In this document: piece by piece, positions 1-12,435 of the stretch | How positions within the stretch are numbered: position 1 is the first letter of the stretch | Layout: every line of letters begins with the position of its first letter | Origin: Trichopria drosophilae | Taxonomy: Eukaryota; Arthropoda; Insecta; Hymenoptera; Diapriidae | Length of the DNA stretch: 64,000 nucleotides | Direction of reading: 5' to 3' | Assembly: GCA_030407085.1 (NCBI GenBank) | Contig: CM059587.1 | Coordinates: forward strand, 23,595,001 to 23,659,000 | Position numbers and translations under genes: made by a program | The notes under the pieces: model-generated | Databases searched by the model: none | The model's input: the letters and a program-made list of their open reading frames with translations, nothing else | What the model was told of the DNA's origin: nothing

Positions 1-924
1 ACAAGACCGATGGCTCGGTTGGCCATAGGGAAGGGTCGCGACCGATAGTATGTAAGTGCCGCAGTGATGTCGACTATTCGTAATTCACGTCGATAATGAA
101 CTCGTGCAATTTGCGCGATTTGTACCCTTGCCATCCTTGGTCGTTCACCATTTTATACCAACGCTTTTCTAAGTGATTTCGTTCCAACGTGCTTGTTTAT
201 CGCCCTGCGACGAAGACCCCCCAGCCTCATACGGGAGCGACGTTGGATTCGCGGCGATAAACTTTTTTATAGGATTTCCATGCAGAGGACATTAATAGCC
301 GACTGGAATCGATGAGAAATGATTTTGTTTGCCGCTCTTGAGCCCATATCTCAATGTTGGAGAAAATAGAAACTGGATATATTAGTGCGTAACTGGATGG
401 CAAAAATGGCCTGCAGAATCCATACGAATTCAGAATGTGCATATACCAATTTATATGTGATTTATATGTGACTTACACATGTGGATATGTGAATTATAGA
501 TATCTGTATTGTTGGTTGTATACGTATTGTAAGGAGCCTGTACAAATTGCGACATACCCTTGACTATACACATTCTAACTCCAGTACTTACAGTAGTTGG
601 GGGTCAAAAAGTAATAAATTTCAACTCTCATTAAAAATAAATTAGTTCCAGGACAATCTCATTCGATTTTAGAATTCCTGTAATATCTTCTTATTTTACG
701 AAAGAACAGCCAAAATTAAAGTACAACGCAAACAATAAATAACATTGTAGTAAATACTGCTAATCCTAGACATTGCGGAAATTCGGTATTATAAACTTCG
801 TTACCTTCAATACTGAGTCCTATGAAATGTTCACTGCCTAACCGCGGGAAGAAAATTTTCCTAATAGTATGCGGGTAGTACATATTTCCCGCACTGTTAT
901 GAGTGCGACAGTCAAATGATAAAT
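1..924. other. Non-coding stretch, no feature recognised
   Basis: AT-rich DNA with only short, unconvincing reading frames. I see no splice-flanked coding sequence, no tRNA-like fold and no clear repeat. Confidence 0.5.
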
Positions 925-1040
925 TGCAGGCGATAAATTGAGGGTGGAAAATTGTTGACGGAAAAGTGTAGGTGGAAAATTTTGGGCGGCAAATTGTCAG
1001 GCAGTAAATTGTCCAGCGGCAAATTGTGGATGGTACATTC
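925..1040. repeat. Degenerate ~15-bp tandem repeat
   Basis: The segment is a run of variants of GGCAAATTGT / TGGAAAATT spaced about 13-16 bases apart (seven or eight units). Units are too diverged to define an exact period by eye. It resembles the subrepeats of the foldback elements further along, but no inverted partner array was found nearby. Confidence 0.45.
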
Positions 1041-1235
1041 TTTGCAAACCACTTTTGAGACGTATAGGACATGTGATCATTGTGAGATCATTTGGAAGTC
1101 CAAAATTTAATTGATGCAGCATAAACATTAGTGAATGTCCTGATGGGTTTCACCACTCGCTCGTCCCAAATATTGATGAAGCCGATGTAAACAAAGCTTC
1201 CTACATCTTTTTTCATGATTCGACGGAACAGATTA

Positions 1236-2160
1236 CACAGGCCAACAAAATGATGCTAATCTCCATACTCAGAGACCGGACTATACTTTTCCGATGGTTG
1301 TCAATAGGCTGAATCCAACTTTGGCCTCAGAATTGTTCCATCATGTCTGGATTTTGCGATATCCTAATCTAAAATTGCAAAAAAACACTGTTTCTGCTCA
1401 TATTCATTAAGTTTTTGTGTCGAAACAAAATGCTTGTTAACACTTTGGCAAGAATCAGATTATTTTTAGTCATTTCGCACGATTTTTATTCAATGATTTA
1501 TCCAAGTTTTTATCAAGGCGCTATTATGATTTTCATTTTTTGCGCTTTTAGGTTAGCAGATCTTAAAATTGTGAAGCCATAGCGAAATTATACGACTAGA
1601 TTTCGATTCAGCACATCGAAGACCGTCGGAAAAATATACTGATAAATGCATTTTAATCTAGTTTTTGTCAAATTGCGAAAAAAAATTATTCCACCACAAA
1701 AACTTACTGAAAATAGACAAAAACTGTGCTTTTTGCAGTTTTAGGTTGAGATATTTCAACGTCTTGACGTAATAGAACAATTTTTAGCAAGAAAGTCGGT
1801 CTCAGTTTGTTCGTTATTTTCAAGTAATTACACATATTTAATGAATAAATCATAATTGTTCTCTGACAAAACGTCGATAACACGATAACAAAAAATTGTA
1901 TCGGAATGAGTAAAAAAGCATTTTAAAGCTGACAAATAGCACCTTAATATTGTTCATGCCAAATTGCAAAGATTAATTTTGTTCCGCCACAAAAACTTAC
2001 TGAATATGAGCAAAAACAGTGTTTTTTTGCACTTTTAGCTTAGGATATCTTAAAATCTTGTCGTGATAGAATAATTCTGCAGACAAATTTGGATTCAGCG
2101 CGACGAAAACTTTCGAAAAAGTATAATCCGATTTCTGGGTATAAATTTTGTTGGCCTGTG
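1236..2160. mobile_element. CACTA-like element with ~200-bp inverted repeats (copy 1)
   Basis: The left end begins CACAGGCCAACAAAAT at 1236 and the right end is its inverse, finishing at 2160. TTA sits directly outside each end (1233-1235 and 2161-2163), which fits a 3-bp target duplication. The match continues inward for roughly 200 bases on each arm, with many substitutions. It includes a conserved part that reads ...TCATGTCTGGATTTTG... on the left and its inverse on the right. Terminal CAC plus a 3-bp duplication is what is known for CACTA (EnSpm-type) DNA transposons. That assignment is inference, because no transposase frame survives. Related sequence occurs at 8364-9075 and 36590-36780. 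Confidence 0.65.
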
Positions 2161-3360
2161 TTATCCTCGAATAAAGGTGCTAAACAAATACACGATGCGA
2201 ACACTAAATATTTCTCTCCATATGCACTCTCAAAGCAATTAATTGTTTAGTAATATCGTTTCTCAATATATCTGAATAATAATCTTTTGAATTGCTTATC
2301 CCAAAGTATTTGGGCAAATTAAATAATTTAATTTACAACATGATGAGAATTGACTCTATTAGATTTGATCAGAAGCAGGGTTCCAGATGGGGTGAGGCAT
2401 GGTGGACCTGACTAAGGAATTAATTGGATTTGGCCCGAATAGAAACGGGGTTCTGGTTGGAGTCCATGGCTAACCAAACTCATTCAGATTCAGAATCTAA
2501 CTAGGAGAACCTGGTCATGTTTCGACTACAGCCCAATCAAGGTCGGATCCAGAACACAACCAGGGTAACCCGGATGTATTCAGGTTGAAAATTCAACTCC
2601 AGAATTTGATTAGAAAGGGAAAATAGAGTTTTGGGATGTCGATTTCTTGCTGGAGCTCCAATTATATAGAGTATAATTGTAGTTCCGATTAAGAGTGACA
2701 TGTATAAGAACGAAGGCTCACTTAAGAATAGTAAAATATAAAATGTAGAGAACAAACAAATGTGCAGCTTCTGCATGTCTACGTAATTTATAATTATAAA
2801 ATTTATATTTAAAGTGAGAAAATTAAAAAATGAACAGAACAATGCTTATTAGAATTTCATGAAAACGAAGGTAGAAATTGGGTTGTAAGTTAGTTATAAA
2901 ATCTTTAAAGTGAGTTGGGTTCGTTTGTCCACATGCAGGTTCGGCCAGATGGTTAAAAGGGCCCAGAAATAAAATGCTCACTAATTTAATCATTTATATA
3001 CATATATCCTCAAATACATTCTTAAAAAATTAATTTGACCGTGTTATAGTTTTCTGTAACCTAAATCACAAAAAAATATCTGTTTCCAGGTCGTAACACT
3101 AGTAGTGCACCTTAAAGAGGTCTTACAAATGATACCTTTTTGAGCTCTTAATACATTTATACGAGGCACCTATCATTTTCGCTTTTGGTCTCAAATACAT
3201 CGAAATAATTGGAATATTGGAACATTAACGAGACGTGGAAACTGTTGCAACTGCATTCGCCTTGTACGATTTGCATATTAATAAGTATAACTGTCCACTG
3301 ATGTAACGGGTCCATTAAAAGGCCAAGTAAAGCCCGATTAAATATTACAAGAAACATCAC
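2161..3360. other. Non-coding stretch with a GC-richer patch at 2380-2640
   Basis: Mostly AT-rich. The patch at about 2380-2640 has more G and C and recurring fragments such as GGGTTCCAG / GGGTTCTGG and GAACCTGG. This hints at degenerate internal repeats of a decayed element, but no ends or coding sequence could be defined. Confidence 0.4.
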
Positions 3361-3870
3361 ATGCGCCTACGTAAAACAATTCCAAGCAGCTCGTCTCTTC
3401 GAAAGCGTATCCAAAAATCGGGCGAGTCTCGTACATTACCCGCTACTCGCTCCGAGCTACTTTCTTTTCCACACACGAAGACGAGCGGAGAAAAATTACC
3501 TTATCAAGTCTCTGCAGCGGGGAATAAAAGCAGCTTCATTTCGTTCGGACCGCGGCAAAAAAAAATTCATTACCCACATTTCGCCGGGGCGCGGCATCAA
3601 AGCCAAGGAAGACATTAATTTCGCGCGCGCGCTTCGCTCGAATTTCTGTTGGACGAGGCGCGCGCACGCGGAAGAGGCGGAACAATGACGAGAAACGGGG
3701 AAGTGTGCCATGCAACGCGTATGCGCGGTGAACATCGCCATATATATTAGTATCTTCGCGAGGTATACACGTGAAACGCCGTTGAATCTTGGCCCTCTTT
3801 GCCGGCTGTAACGACGATCGCTCTTCGCTGTGAATCGACATTACCCGGGTTTTTAAAATCAAAACCGATT
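3361..3870. other. GC-rich, CpG-rich island
   Basis: About 500 bases with clearly higher GC than the flanks and abundant CpG, including a run of alternating CG near 3628. Reading frames exist on both strands (85 aa plus, 81 and 108 aa minus). They overlap, show low complexity and carry no family motif, so I treat them as by-products of base composition. The island could be a promoter, a first non-coding exon or an enhancer of a neighbouring gene; the sequence alone does not decide. Confidence 0.5.
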
Positions 3871-4099
3871 ACGTAACTATACCCGGGGAGGAATATTATA
3901 GTAATTTTTTCATAATAGTCTTCGGGATGTCCCTATTTCCTGAACTGATTTTAGTCTCGCACACGGGAAATGGCGATGCTTATCCTAAAATCCATGCAGG
4001 AAGACAACCCCTGTCCTAAGGTATACTGGGCATTCATCTCTTCCTCTACCATTTCGTTTCGTTTTAGGTCCACTGATCTCTAATATACACTGGATGGGA

Positions 4100-4820
4100 C
4101 ACGCCCGTGGTAACCCGTCAATTGATCGAAAAACAATTGGTCAAATAACAATTGGTCGAATAACAATTGATCGAAAAAGAATTGATCAAAAAATAAGTGA
4201 TCCGAAAAAATGACCTATGGAAAAAATTCCCTCTGCTACGGGCCTCTCTGACTTTCCCAACGTTTTTCGCAAAATATTTTTAATTTTGATGTTGGGTTAA
4301 GTGGTTTGATCATAGTCTAGGAGAGGTTAGAGGTGAGGTTACTAGTACAGAGGAGTCCGGAGCGCTTTAAGATTTCGAATATTATGTCCGGCAACTTGGA
4401 TGTTGTTAATGGTGCCGGAAAAAGTGACCTATGAAAAAATGCCCTCCTGGCACACTCTGTGCTTTTGACCATGAAGTTAGGATAGATTAAAGGTTTCGGT
4501 AATTTTTCCCAGTCATTTTTTCCACAGGCCAATTTTTCGTAGGTCATTTTTTCCATAAGTCAATTTTTCTCGGTCATTTTTTCATCGGTCATTTCTTCTT
4601 AGATCCATCTGATACGTTCCAATAATTGTTTTTCGCCCAATTGTTATTCGACCAATTGTGCGTTCGACCAATTGTGTGTTCGACCAATTGTTTTTTGACC
4701 GATCGTGCTTTCGACCAATTGTGCATTCGACCAATTGTACCTTTCGATCAATTGTTTTTTCCACCAATTGTGCATTCGACCAATTGTTTTTCGATCAATT
4801 GCCTTCGAATCCACGCCCGT
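4100..4820. mobile_element. Foldback element built of CAATTG subrepeats, 9-bp target duplication
   Basis: The nine bases CACGCCCGT occur at 4100-4108 and again in direct orientation at 4812-4820, as a 9-bp target duplication would. Between them the two ends carry oppositely oriented tandem arrays of a unit of about 14-16 bases containing CAATTG. Array positions are 4119-4190 on the left and 4620-4801 on the right. The outermost 24 bases (4119-4142 and 4778-4801) are exact inverse copies. Inside lies a second inverted array based on GACCTATGGAAAAA (about 4205-4235 and 4500-4600). Long termini of tandem subrepeats with a 9-bp duplication match the foldback (FB) type of DNA transposon. No transposase is present, so it is non-autonomous. 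Small reading frames inside are products of the repeats. Confidence 0.7.
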
Positions 4821-5188
4821 ACCATTATAACAGCATGTGATTCCGCCATATTGGAAATCTGAATTAATTTCGGAAACTACCAATCAGCGAACGGAAACAA
4901 AAAGAAGGAAAAGTTTGTTAAAAACAGCGATGAAATCAGCAAGCCGACAATAGAATATCCCAATCGGCAGTAAAAGATCCTAAAGCATCCAAAAACTTCC
5001 TCAATTACGTCAGCCGAAGTCTAATCCAACCCGTAGAAGCTTAAACGTGATTGGTTGTTTCCGATGTTTCACAACGCATAGATTTTGACTAGCGTATTCA
5101 ATCCAGGGTATATTATCAGTATTTTTGCCGCGTGACATTTCCTTGCAAAATTCGGCAAACTTCGATACGCTTCATTTAGGCATACATT

Positions 5189-5559
5189 AGTGCTCCCCTT
5201 AAGTTATACACTTAAGTCTGCAATATGGCGTCTGCTCCCCTTAAGTTATATTCCCCCTCACCCCCCACCACTCGCATTTCCGCTACACACACACATATGT
5301 ATATGTACGTACATACAGATGCACACATGCATGCATTTAATTACGAAGTGTTAAATCATTTGAACGTTAACGATTTCAAATTATACGTCGAGGGAAATGA
5401 AAAAATGATTTCAGAGTGCAAAAATGGAATGTAATGGAAAGCAGAGCGGGTGTGGTGTGGGAACGCGGGAGGAAAAGAATATAACTTAGAGGAACGGAAC
5501 AATATAACTTAGGGGGAGCATATAACATAAGGGAAGATAACTTAAGAGGACAACTACTG
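5189..5559. mobile_element. Small foldback/MITE element with TGCTCCCCTTAAGTTATA subrepeats
   Basis: The left side holds two direct copies of TGCTCCCCTTAAGTTATA (about 5191 and 5233). The right side holds three or four inverted copies (about 5470-5545, as ATATAACTTAGGGGGAGCA and variants). TACATT occurs at 5183-5188 and 5560-5565, possibly as a target duplication. The centre contains an AC/GT-rich microsatellite (about 5285-5315) and no coding sequence. Confidence 0.55.
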
Positions 5560-5572
5560 TACATTATTCAAA

Positions 5573-5772
5573 GCTGCTCCTTCAAGGATCAATATAAGAA
5601 CCTTTTTGAGGAGAATTGAAGCTTCTCCTTCTCTTGACCCTTGTGAGATATATTTCGGCGAAATGGTTGCGAATGGAACAGCACTGAAACTGGACAGAAA
5701 GTTCATACTGATTTAAAAAGTTCTTATACTGGTCGATTCTTGTAGCGACAGGTTCTTATATCGAGGCTCATC
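5573..5772. repeat. Possible small inverted-repeat element (ATATAAGAACCT motif)
   Basis: GATCAATATAAGAACCTTT near 5587 is matched in inverse orientation by AAGTTCTTATACTGG (about 5719) and AGGTTCTTATATCGAGG (about 5750). The arrangement resembles the neighbouring foldback elements but is short and eroded. Confidence 0.35.
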
Positions 5773-8363
5773 TGTAATGGGATATAAATTAGGATAATCT
5801 TCCGCGGAACGAAGGTTTTTAATGAACGCTTCGTATAACTTAGGACATGGACTATTGAACTATTATCACGTAGTGTATTATGTAACTAGAGCGTAAAGTT
5901 TATTTTTCAAGTAGAGTGCATAAAAGTAGTGTGTCTACTTTTTGCTTCTCATTTTATACAAGTTTGCAATAAATAAAACTGTTATTAATGCGAATGTAGA
6001 TGACATTCTTTCCACCACCTCGACCTACAATAGTCGCATTTGAAGAAAATACTTTTTCGTATTTGTGTCGTATTATAATATTTTTTTAGGGCCTATGTGA
6101 ATAAAAAATATCGTGCGTTGCTTAAAATGGCATTTCCACACTTATAGCACTAGTTATGAAATATTTTATTTTTAACTTAATACGGTAACGTGAGAACAGA
6201 CTCCTCAAATAGTAAAATTTGTTCAGAAGGAATCTATGAAATCTAAGGAATCTATACAATCCACTCTCACCCTCTGTAATATCTTTGCTAGTAACATTAA
6301 AACGAAAGGCCAGTTTTGTCCACGGTGAAAGCAAATTTTCGGAAATAAATGGTTATTACATTTTTTTTTAAAGTAAAATTTCGTTGTGGTGGAAATTGTC
6401 TGTCCGTTTTCAATTATTTAAAAAAAAATTATAAAAGTAAATAGCACGCTATAACTAAGTTTAAAACGAGAACACTAGATGACGCACTAGTCCATATATA
6501 ATGTTCGATACCAGCAACAATCAGACTGATGCTATAGATTCGTATAAGAAGTGACAGCGCTCTTCCATGTGTGATTTGAACAGTAATTTGTGTTTTTTTA
6601 CAGTTATTGAAGAGTGCGTCAACACTTGAGGCCCATATGCAACTCTCTAGAGATGTTCCAAAATGTGTGACCTCATTGCAGGTAGAAATGGGACCACCAA
6701 GCCGATTATTCTATCATGCAGCCTACTTTTGCAGTATTATCATGGATTTTACGAATAAAACACATAAATTCTTCTCTGTCCAGATTTTCTTAGTTCATCT
6801 GTTTTGTTGACAATATTTTTAGGTTAGATTCATATTTATAAAAGTGAATGGAAAGCCCCCAAAAAGTTGCGCTTTTAGTAGCTTCCTTCCAAATGTTTCA
6901 GTTCGTCGATGTTTACAATAAACCATCAAAATTGCGGAAATTACCGTAGCCTTCTTTTTTGTTTGTAATATCCTTTCTCGAACTTTTAACAGAGTTTTAA
7001 ATGCCAAACGCAAAAACTAAGATATAAAAATATCTTCTCGTAAAGAAACGGGCCTGTAAAGCCCTGGAATTCATGCCGCGTGTGAATATCTATATTTTTA
7101 CAAACAGTACGTTAATCAAATTCCCCTGAAGAAATTAAGAACGTTACATAAAGATAAGTGAGTCTCAGTGAAATAAAAATATTGGATAAAACGGTCAGAA
7201 ACGAACGTGCTCGAATTAAACGAGACAGTTTACCGGCGTTGTCGTATAATAAATTCAAGGAATAAAAATAATATAACGAAAAAAGGACGTAAAATTACGT
7301 TATTCGCGTGCGTGAGCAAAGTCAATTTTGTATCTTTTTTCCATCACCTCGTATTTTCTCATCGCGCGCGAATTTATAAATAATACTTATGGAGCGTGTC
7401 GACACCGGGCGCACGTCGCGCAAGAAGTTTGAAATCACATAAATCGGATACAGGTTTTCTATCAATGAAAACGAAGGGCGACGGTATTTTCAAAATAAAC
7501 GAATCCGACCAACGAAAGTAAACCTGATGAACGATACCGCACCTGGTATTAATTCAGATCACCAGGACGTTTCTTAATTATTTTGTTGCTCGCGGAAAAT
7601 TCTTATATCTGGACCAGTGATTGGTACAAGGTGCGCCCATAGCCCGTATGATTACGCGATTGCGGTCTGTATATATAAATTTGAAATTACTGCAGACGAC
7701 GCTTGTTACCGTGAATTATTTCTCGCGGTGGACGGTGCCAACTCGATATTAATTAATGCATTATTTTTTTTTCCTTCATTCCAATTAAACTACTGACATG
7801 AAATATTGTTCATTTGCGTTTTTGCATACAAATTTCGAATCTGAATTTCCTCATTTAATTTTCTATAAATTATTTCATTTACTTGGTAAAAAATATTCTT
7901 TTTCGATCATTCACCACAAATCTGAGATTTCGTACCGTTTTGTCGTCAAAAAATTATTCAAGAGGTTTATGTTTACGAGTGTCGAGACGTGTGTTTTGAA
8001 TTACTTCATTCCGCGGCCCACGCAGTCGAGTCTCCACATTACAACACGCGAGACCTGGATAATTCGCGAATTCCGTGGGAAGCCGTTGCTGGAAAATTGA
8101 TTTTACAAAAAACGAGGCATGACTAGTTTACTCCATATTCGTTTTACATGATTTCGAACGAAATATAATTTTTCATGTAATTTTTCATGTAATTGAATTT
8201 AACACGTTCACTTGCGTCGTGAAAATCTCGTACATTTGTTAGCTTGCTATAAAAAAAACCCTTCACCATTATGGTTCACATAACAATGGGCATTTTATCA
8301 AAATATTGATCAATCAAAAGAAAATACATAAAAATATGGAGTATATCACTTTCAAGTAGATAT
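5773..8363. other. Non-coding stretch, no feature recognised
   Basis: AT-rich sequence. Between about 7200 and 7760 the composition is more even, with several CpG-containing words and paired TAAT/ATTA motifs. This could be regulatory DNA, but nothing specific can be supported. The 100-aa frame at 7798-8100 has no recognisable motif. Confidence 0.4.
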
Positions 8364-9075
8364 CACAGACCACCAAAATTTATAACCATAAACCGCAAAC
8401 TATACTTTTCCAAATTTTTTCGTAGCGTTGAATTCACATCTGGTCCCAGAATTATTGCATTATGTCAAGATTTTGAGATATCTTAACCTAAAAGTGCAAT
8501 TTTTTTTTTCCTTTTTCAGCAGGTGCCGGAACAAAATTTTTGATTGCAATTTGGCAAAGCGCAGACTAAATTGCTATTCATCAAGTTTAATGTGCGTTTT
8601 TAGTCGTTCAAGTTTTTGTCAAGGTATAAATATGATTTTTATGCATTAAGTAAATGTGTAATTGTATTAAAATAATTAACACAATGAGGCTGACCTTCTT
8701 GCTCAAAATTATCCCATCATGTCAAGATTTTGAGATATGCTAATATAAAAGTACGAAAAACATCAATTTTACTCCATTTTAATAAGTTTTTATAATCATT
8801 AAAAACCTGACTTTACTTTTCCGAAGATTTTCGAAGTGCCGAATCTAAATTTAATCTTAGATTTGTTCTGTTATGTCAGGATTTTAAAATATCCTAACCC
8901 AAAAGTTCAATAAACGAAAATCATAATCATGCCTTAACAAAATTTCGATAACGGAAAAAAAATCGGAATTACTAAAAGAGCAGTTGAAAGCTGATGAATA
9001 GCAGATTAAGCTGCGAACAAAAAATTTGTTCGGCCACAAAAACTTACTGAAAGTAGACAAAATCGGTGTTTTGAT
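8364..9075. mobile_element. CACTA-like element, rearranged copy 2
   Basis: The left end begins CACAGACCACCAAAAT at 8364 and matches the termini of the element at 1236-2160. It is followed by the shared ATTATGTCAAGATTTTGAGATATC block near 8457. The same block recurs at about 8708 and 8872. The inverse partner CCACAAAAACTTACTGAAAGT appears at about 9032. The right terminus seems lost near 9075. The copy therefore contains three units of the subterminal sequence in one orientation, suggesting internal duplication or nested insertion. No transposase was seen. Confidence 0.5.
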
Positions 9076-9826
9076 ACCTCCAAATTTTGACTGTGTATTT
9101 CGTCCTTCCTGCTAAGACTGAAACTTTAAAATCAGCAAAAATGTATATTTCTATAATGTACAAACTTGACTGGATTAAATGTATATAAGAACAATAATAA
9201 GAAAAATGACTGTGACCAATTATTGGCACCATAAGTTTAAACAAAAATATAGAAAAATTTTCATACTTTCATTTCGCAATACGCAGACCTTAACTGTAAA
9301 TAAACTCTTTTGCAAATCGATAACGGGTTTAATAGCTCGCCGGTCGGATGAGTTTAGTCACTAAAAAGTGCGAGTTATAATAACAAAAATAAAATGTACG
9401 TAGGATAATTGCGTGATAAATCCCAATTACCCGACGAATTGTAAACACCGCCGTAATATTACTCCCAAGTTTTGGAATAAAATTCAACTCGCTCGGTATA
9501 TATATAGAATAACCGATTTAATCGTGCATAACAACACGTTCGCCTTATCGAATCGTACAGATTCCGTCGTCTGAATTATAATCACAGTATCGTCTGTGGA
9601 TAATTCTGATATAGAAAACTCAATCTTTATTATATTAAAACTTTATAAACTGAAATGACTTCAATATCTGGGAATAGTTTTTAAAGTAGAGGTAAAATAT
9701 TGTTTATTGATAATATAATTTTTTACAATAAATTTTGTTTATTAAAAAGTACATATACTTATATACCAAATTTTTCTGGATAGCAATATTAAGAATATTA
9801 GCAAATATAAAATGTGCAGTTAGCAT
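9076..9826. other. Non-coding stretch, no feature recognised
   Basis: AT-rich, with only short random reading frames and no clear repeats. Confidence 0.4.
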
Positions 9827-9970
9827 AAATAGTATATTGCGATACAAGTGCGCGAAGTAGGTGATTTGCCCACATTGTAATGAAATTGAAGCTCGCGCAC
9901 TATTTTCAGCAATCGTTACACTGGTGCGCAAATCACCTACTTCGCGCACTTGTATCGTAATATACTATTT
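9827..9970. mobile_element. Hairpin MITE with 42-bp arms (GATACAAGTGCGCGAAGTAG family)
   Basis: Arms 9827-9868 and 9929-9970 are inverse copies over 42 bases with one mismatch, around a 60-base loop. The arm contains GATACAAGTGCGCGAAGTAG. A related sequence lies at 53150-53215 and weaker ones lie near 18295-18420 and 19725-19755, so this is a dispersed family. The 81-aa minus-strand frame across it is incidental. Confidence 0.65.
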
Positions 9971-12235
9971 TTTTCAACTCCGCGCGTAAAATTTAATTTC
10001 GCGCGCTATTTTTAGTGTGTGAAGTGCCACATTTGTGTACTGGGAATTAAAATAATAGAAAAATACATCATCCCATGCCATTAAACTATGCGTTGTCATT
10101 TTAACCTATAGTTCCGCCGCGAAGGTACATAAAACATTATAGAGTTATAGGGGTTCACTAATGAGTGGTATACTACAAAAGTATGGTTACAATTATCAGA
10201 AATCTGTTAAACTAACTAGAATATTTTGCGTAGCGGTTTCTTCACGTAAAAGTAATTGATGTATTAAAATGGCATAATTATGCATTTTTATAATTAGTGT
10301 TATTTGGGTATGTTTTGGAAATATTTTACGAATCTAACAAAATTGCGACTCCATCCTTCATCCACTGTACTACATGGGACAGAAGTGTCTACTGCTCCAC
10401 TTATCTCCTAAAGTCAATAAAATGCATTTGTTGATTATGGTACGAATCGCATCCAGTATAATTAGTCCTGACTACAAATTTTGAGAGGTCAAGTTACAAG
10501 AAAAGTATTTGTTCTGTGTTTTACTACGTTTCAGAAATTTAAACCAGTTGTTTGAAATCCCTAATCACATTTTCTAAAAAACTAGTGCACCGGTTTTGAA
10601 ATTTAATTTGATCAACTTTTTCATACTACCTTAGTTTGTGTTGTGCTTGATAACAGATTTTTTATCTTCAATTGCTTATCTTATAAGACAAAATATGCCC
10701 AAAAATTGAAAAAAAACTATGTGTTTCAAAAACTTGATACAACAAATTTAATCTGAACTACAATTCATCGATCAAGCACAAGTCGTACTCATACACTAAC
10801 TGAGGGAGTTTTTTTGCATGGTCAACTTACGAGACTCCCAACAGCACATTTTTTAATATTTTACTATACATGGAATATTGTTGTTAATAATGCGATAGAA
10901 AGATTAAAATGCAAGAAATGAAAGAAGAAATTATAAAACATCTGCATTTAAGTAGAGTAATTATTGAGAATTGAAAGCGTAATAAAAGAGAGCATACTTA
11001 AATATATAGTTAAACCGAATTCTTCCTAATCGCATTTTATTCCTGAAGTTCATTGCAAAAAACCGGTCGTAATCAACTGTAATATCGTTTTGTATTTCGC
11101 TTTCTTTTTAACAAAAATATTTATTTCCATTTTGTCTATATTAATTTCATTTATATTCAGGACTCATTTCTTAATTTTATAACATAATTTACATATTTGA
11201 CCAATGCAAATTATCCGCTATGATTATATTTGTCCCTGCAGAGCACTAATTAACTGCACGCTGAATGAACAATGTAGTTGTGAGAATCGGAAATTTAGTC
11301 GAGATAACTGTGCTATGAGCCTGATGGTAGTTTTTTTTGGGTTCTGCCCCTCATAATTATACTATTCTAACAGTATATGCACATTTTCATAAATTATATA
11401 ATAAAAGGACCTGGAAAAATTAATCAAAGTTTTTTGGTAAAATTAAATTTAAAATCGATTACATCAATTTCCGTTAATACAATTACAGCTAATTGAATGT
11501 TGCGCAATCGAAAGTCGACATTCTCAAGATAAGGAAATTCACTTTTGACATTTACGCAAGTAAAATATACTAATTACGACAGATGTTGAACAATGAACTG
11601 TCCTTTATCTGGAAATCCAGTTAAATTTAAATGACACGATGTTTTCGTAACGCAGCAAGAGCCGCTTCAGAAGGAAGAACATGAGTAACTCGGTGATTTC
11701 AACTTTAGCGTTTTCAGCTGCAGGGGGTCCAGTATACTACGACGTGTTGAGATGTAATAATGAGTGAGCCAAAAACGGCAATCTGCACGTGTTCCGCATT
11801 GCCCTTTATGTATTGGTGTCACGTAATTAACAGAATGAAAATCTCTCACTTCCCTGGGACTCCATGTTAAATGTGCTGTCTCTTAATGAATAGTATTTAA
11901 ATATAGTAAATTGTGCGTGGCAAATTAATTGCACGACATGGGGCTGTATCATACTTGACTCAAAATGCTTCTTACCCAACATTACGTGACATGTCAGTAG
12001 GTGCGTTACGTGATATTACATTTTAAAAAATGACTTATCTTCTGGTGTCTTATTTAGTATTGTGTTCCCATCTCAGATTTGTTCAAATGACCCAATCTAA
12101 ACAGAATATATTTCGCAGTGGAGTTTACATTTTCTAAGTTTACAAATTTAAACCACATGTTTTATAAATTGAAAGTTGCTGCGGTATGAAAGAAAACGGT
12201 GGAAGATTTTAGATATAATTTATATTATGAAAGTT
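9971..12235. other. Non-coding stretch, no feature recognised
   Basis: AT-rich sequence. A weak inverted match of 11 bases (TTGTGCTTGAT near 10640 and its inverse near 10765) was noted, but it is too short to define an element. Confidence 0.4.
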
Positions 12236-12435
12236 TCTTGACTTTCGATGATGTTAGACGACGGTAAGGATGATCGTCAAAAATTACCATTTAGCATTGG
12301 GTCAGTCAAATGATGACGACATAAGTTATTCTAACGAATGATGACTAGTTTATGATAGCAAAAATCATTGTCATTCTAAACATCCGTCAATTCCTATCAT
12401 TGGACATCATCATTTGTCATGAATATAAGTCAGGA

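Noticed and set aside
3361..3862. Three overlapping frames in the GC-rich island as genes
   Set aside because: GC-rich DNA lacks stops in many frames; products are low-complexity and mutually overlapping.
4801..4822. TTCGAATCCACGCCC as a tRNA T-arm
   Set aside because: No acceptor or anticodon stems upstream; it is the end of the foldback element and its target duplication.
4582..4883. Four short frames with repeated RPIV/NWSNAQLVE peptides
   Set aside because: They are translations of the CAATTG subrepeats of the foldback element on both strands.
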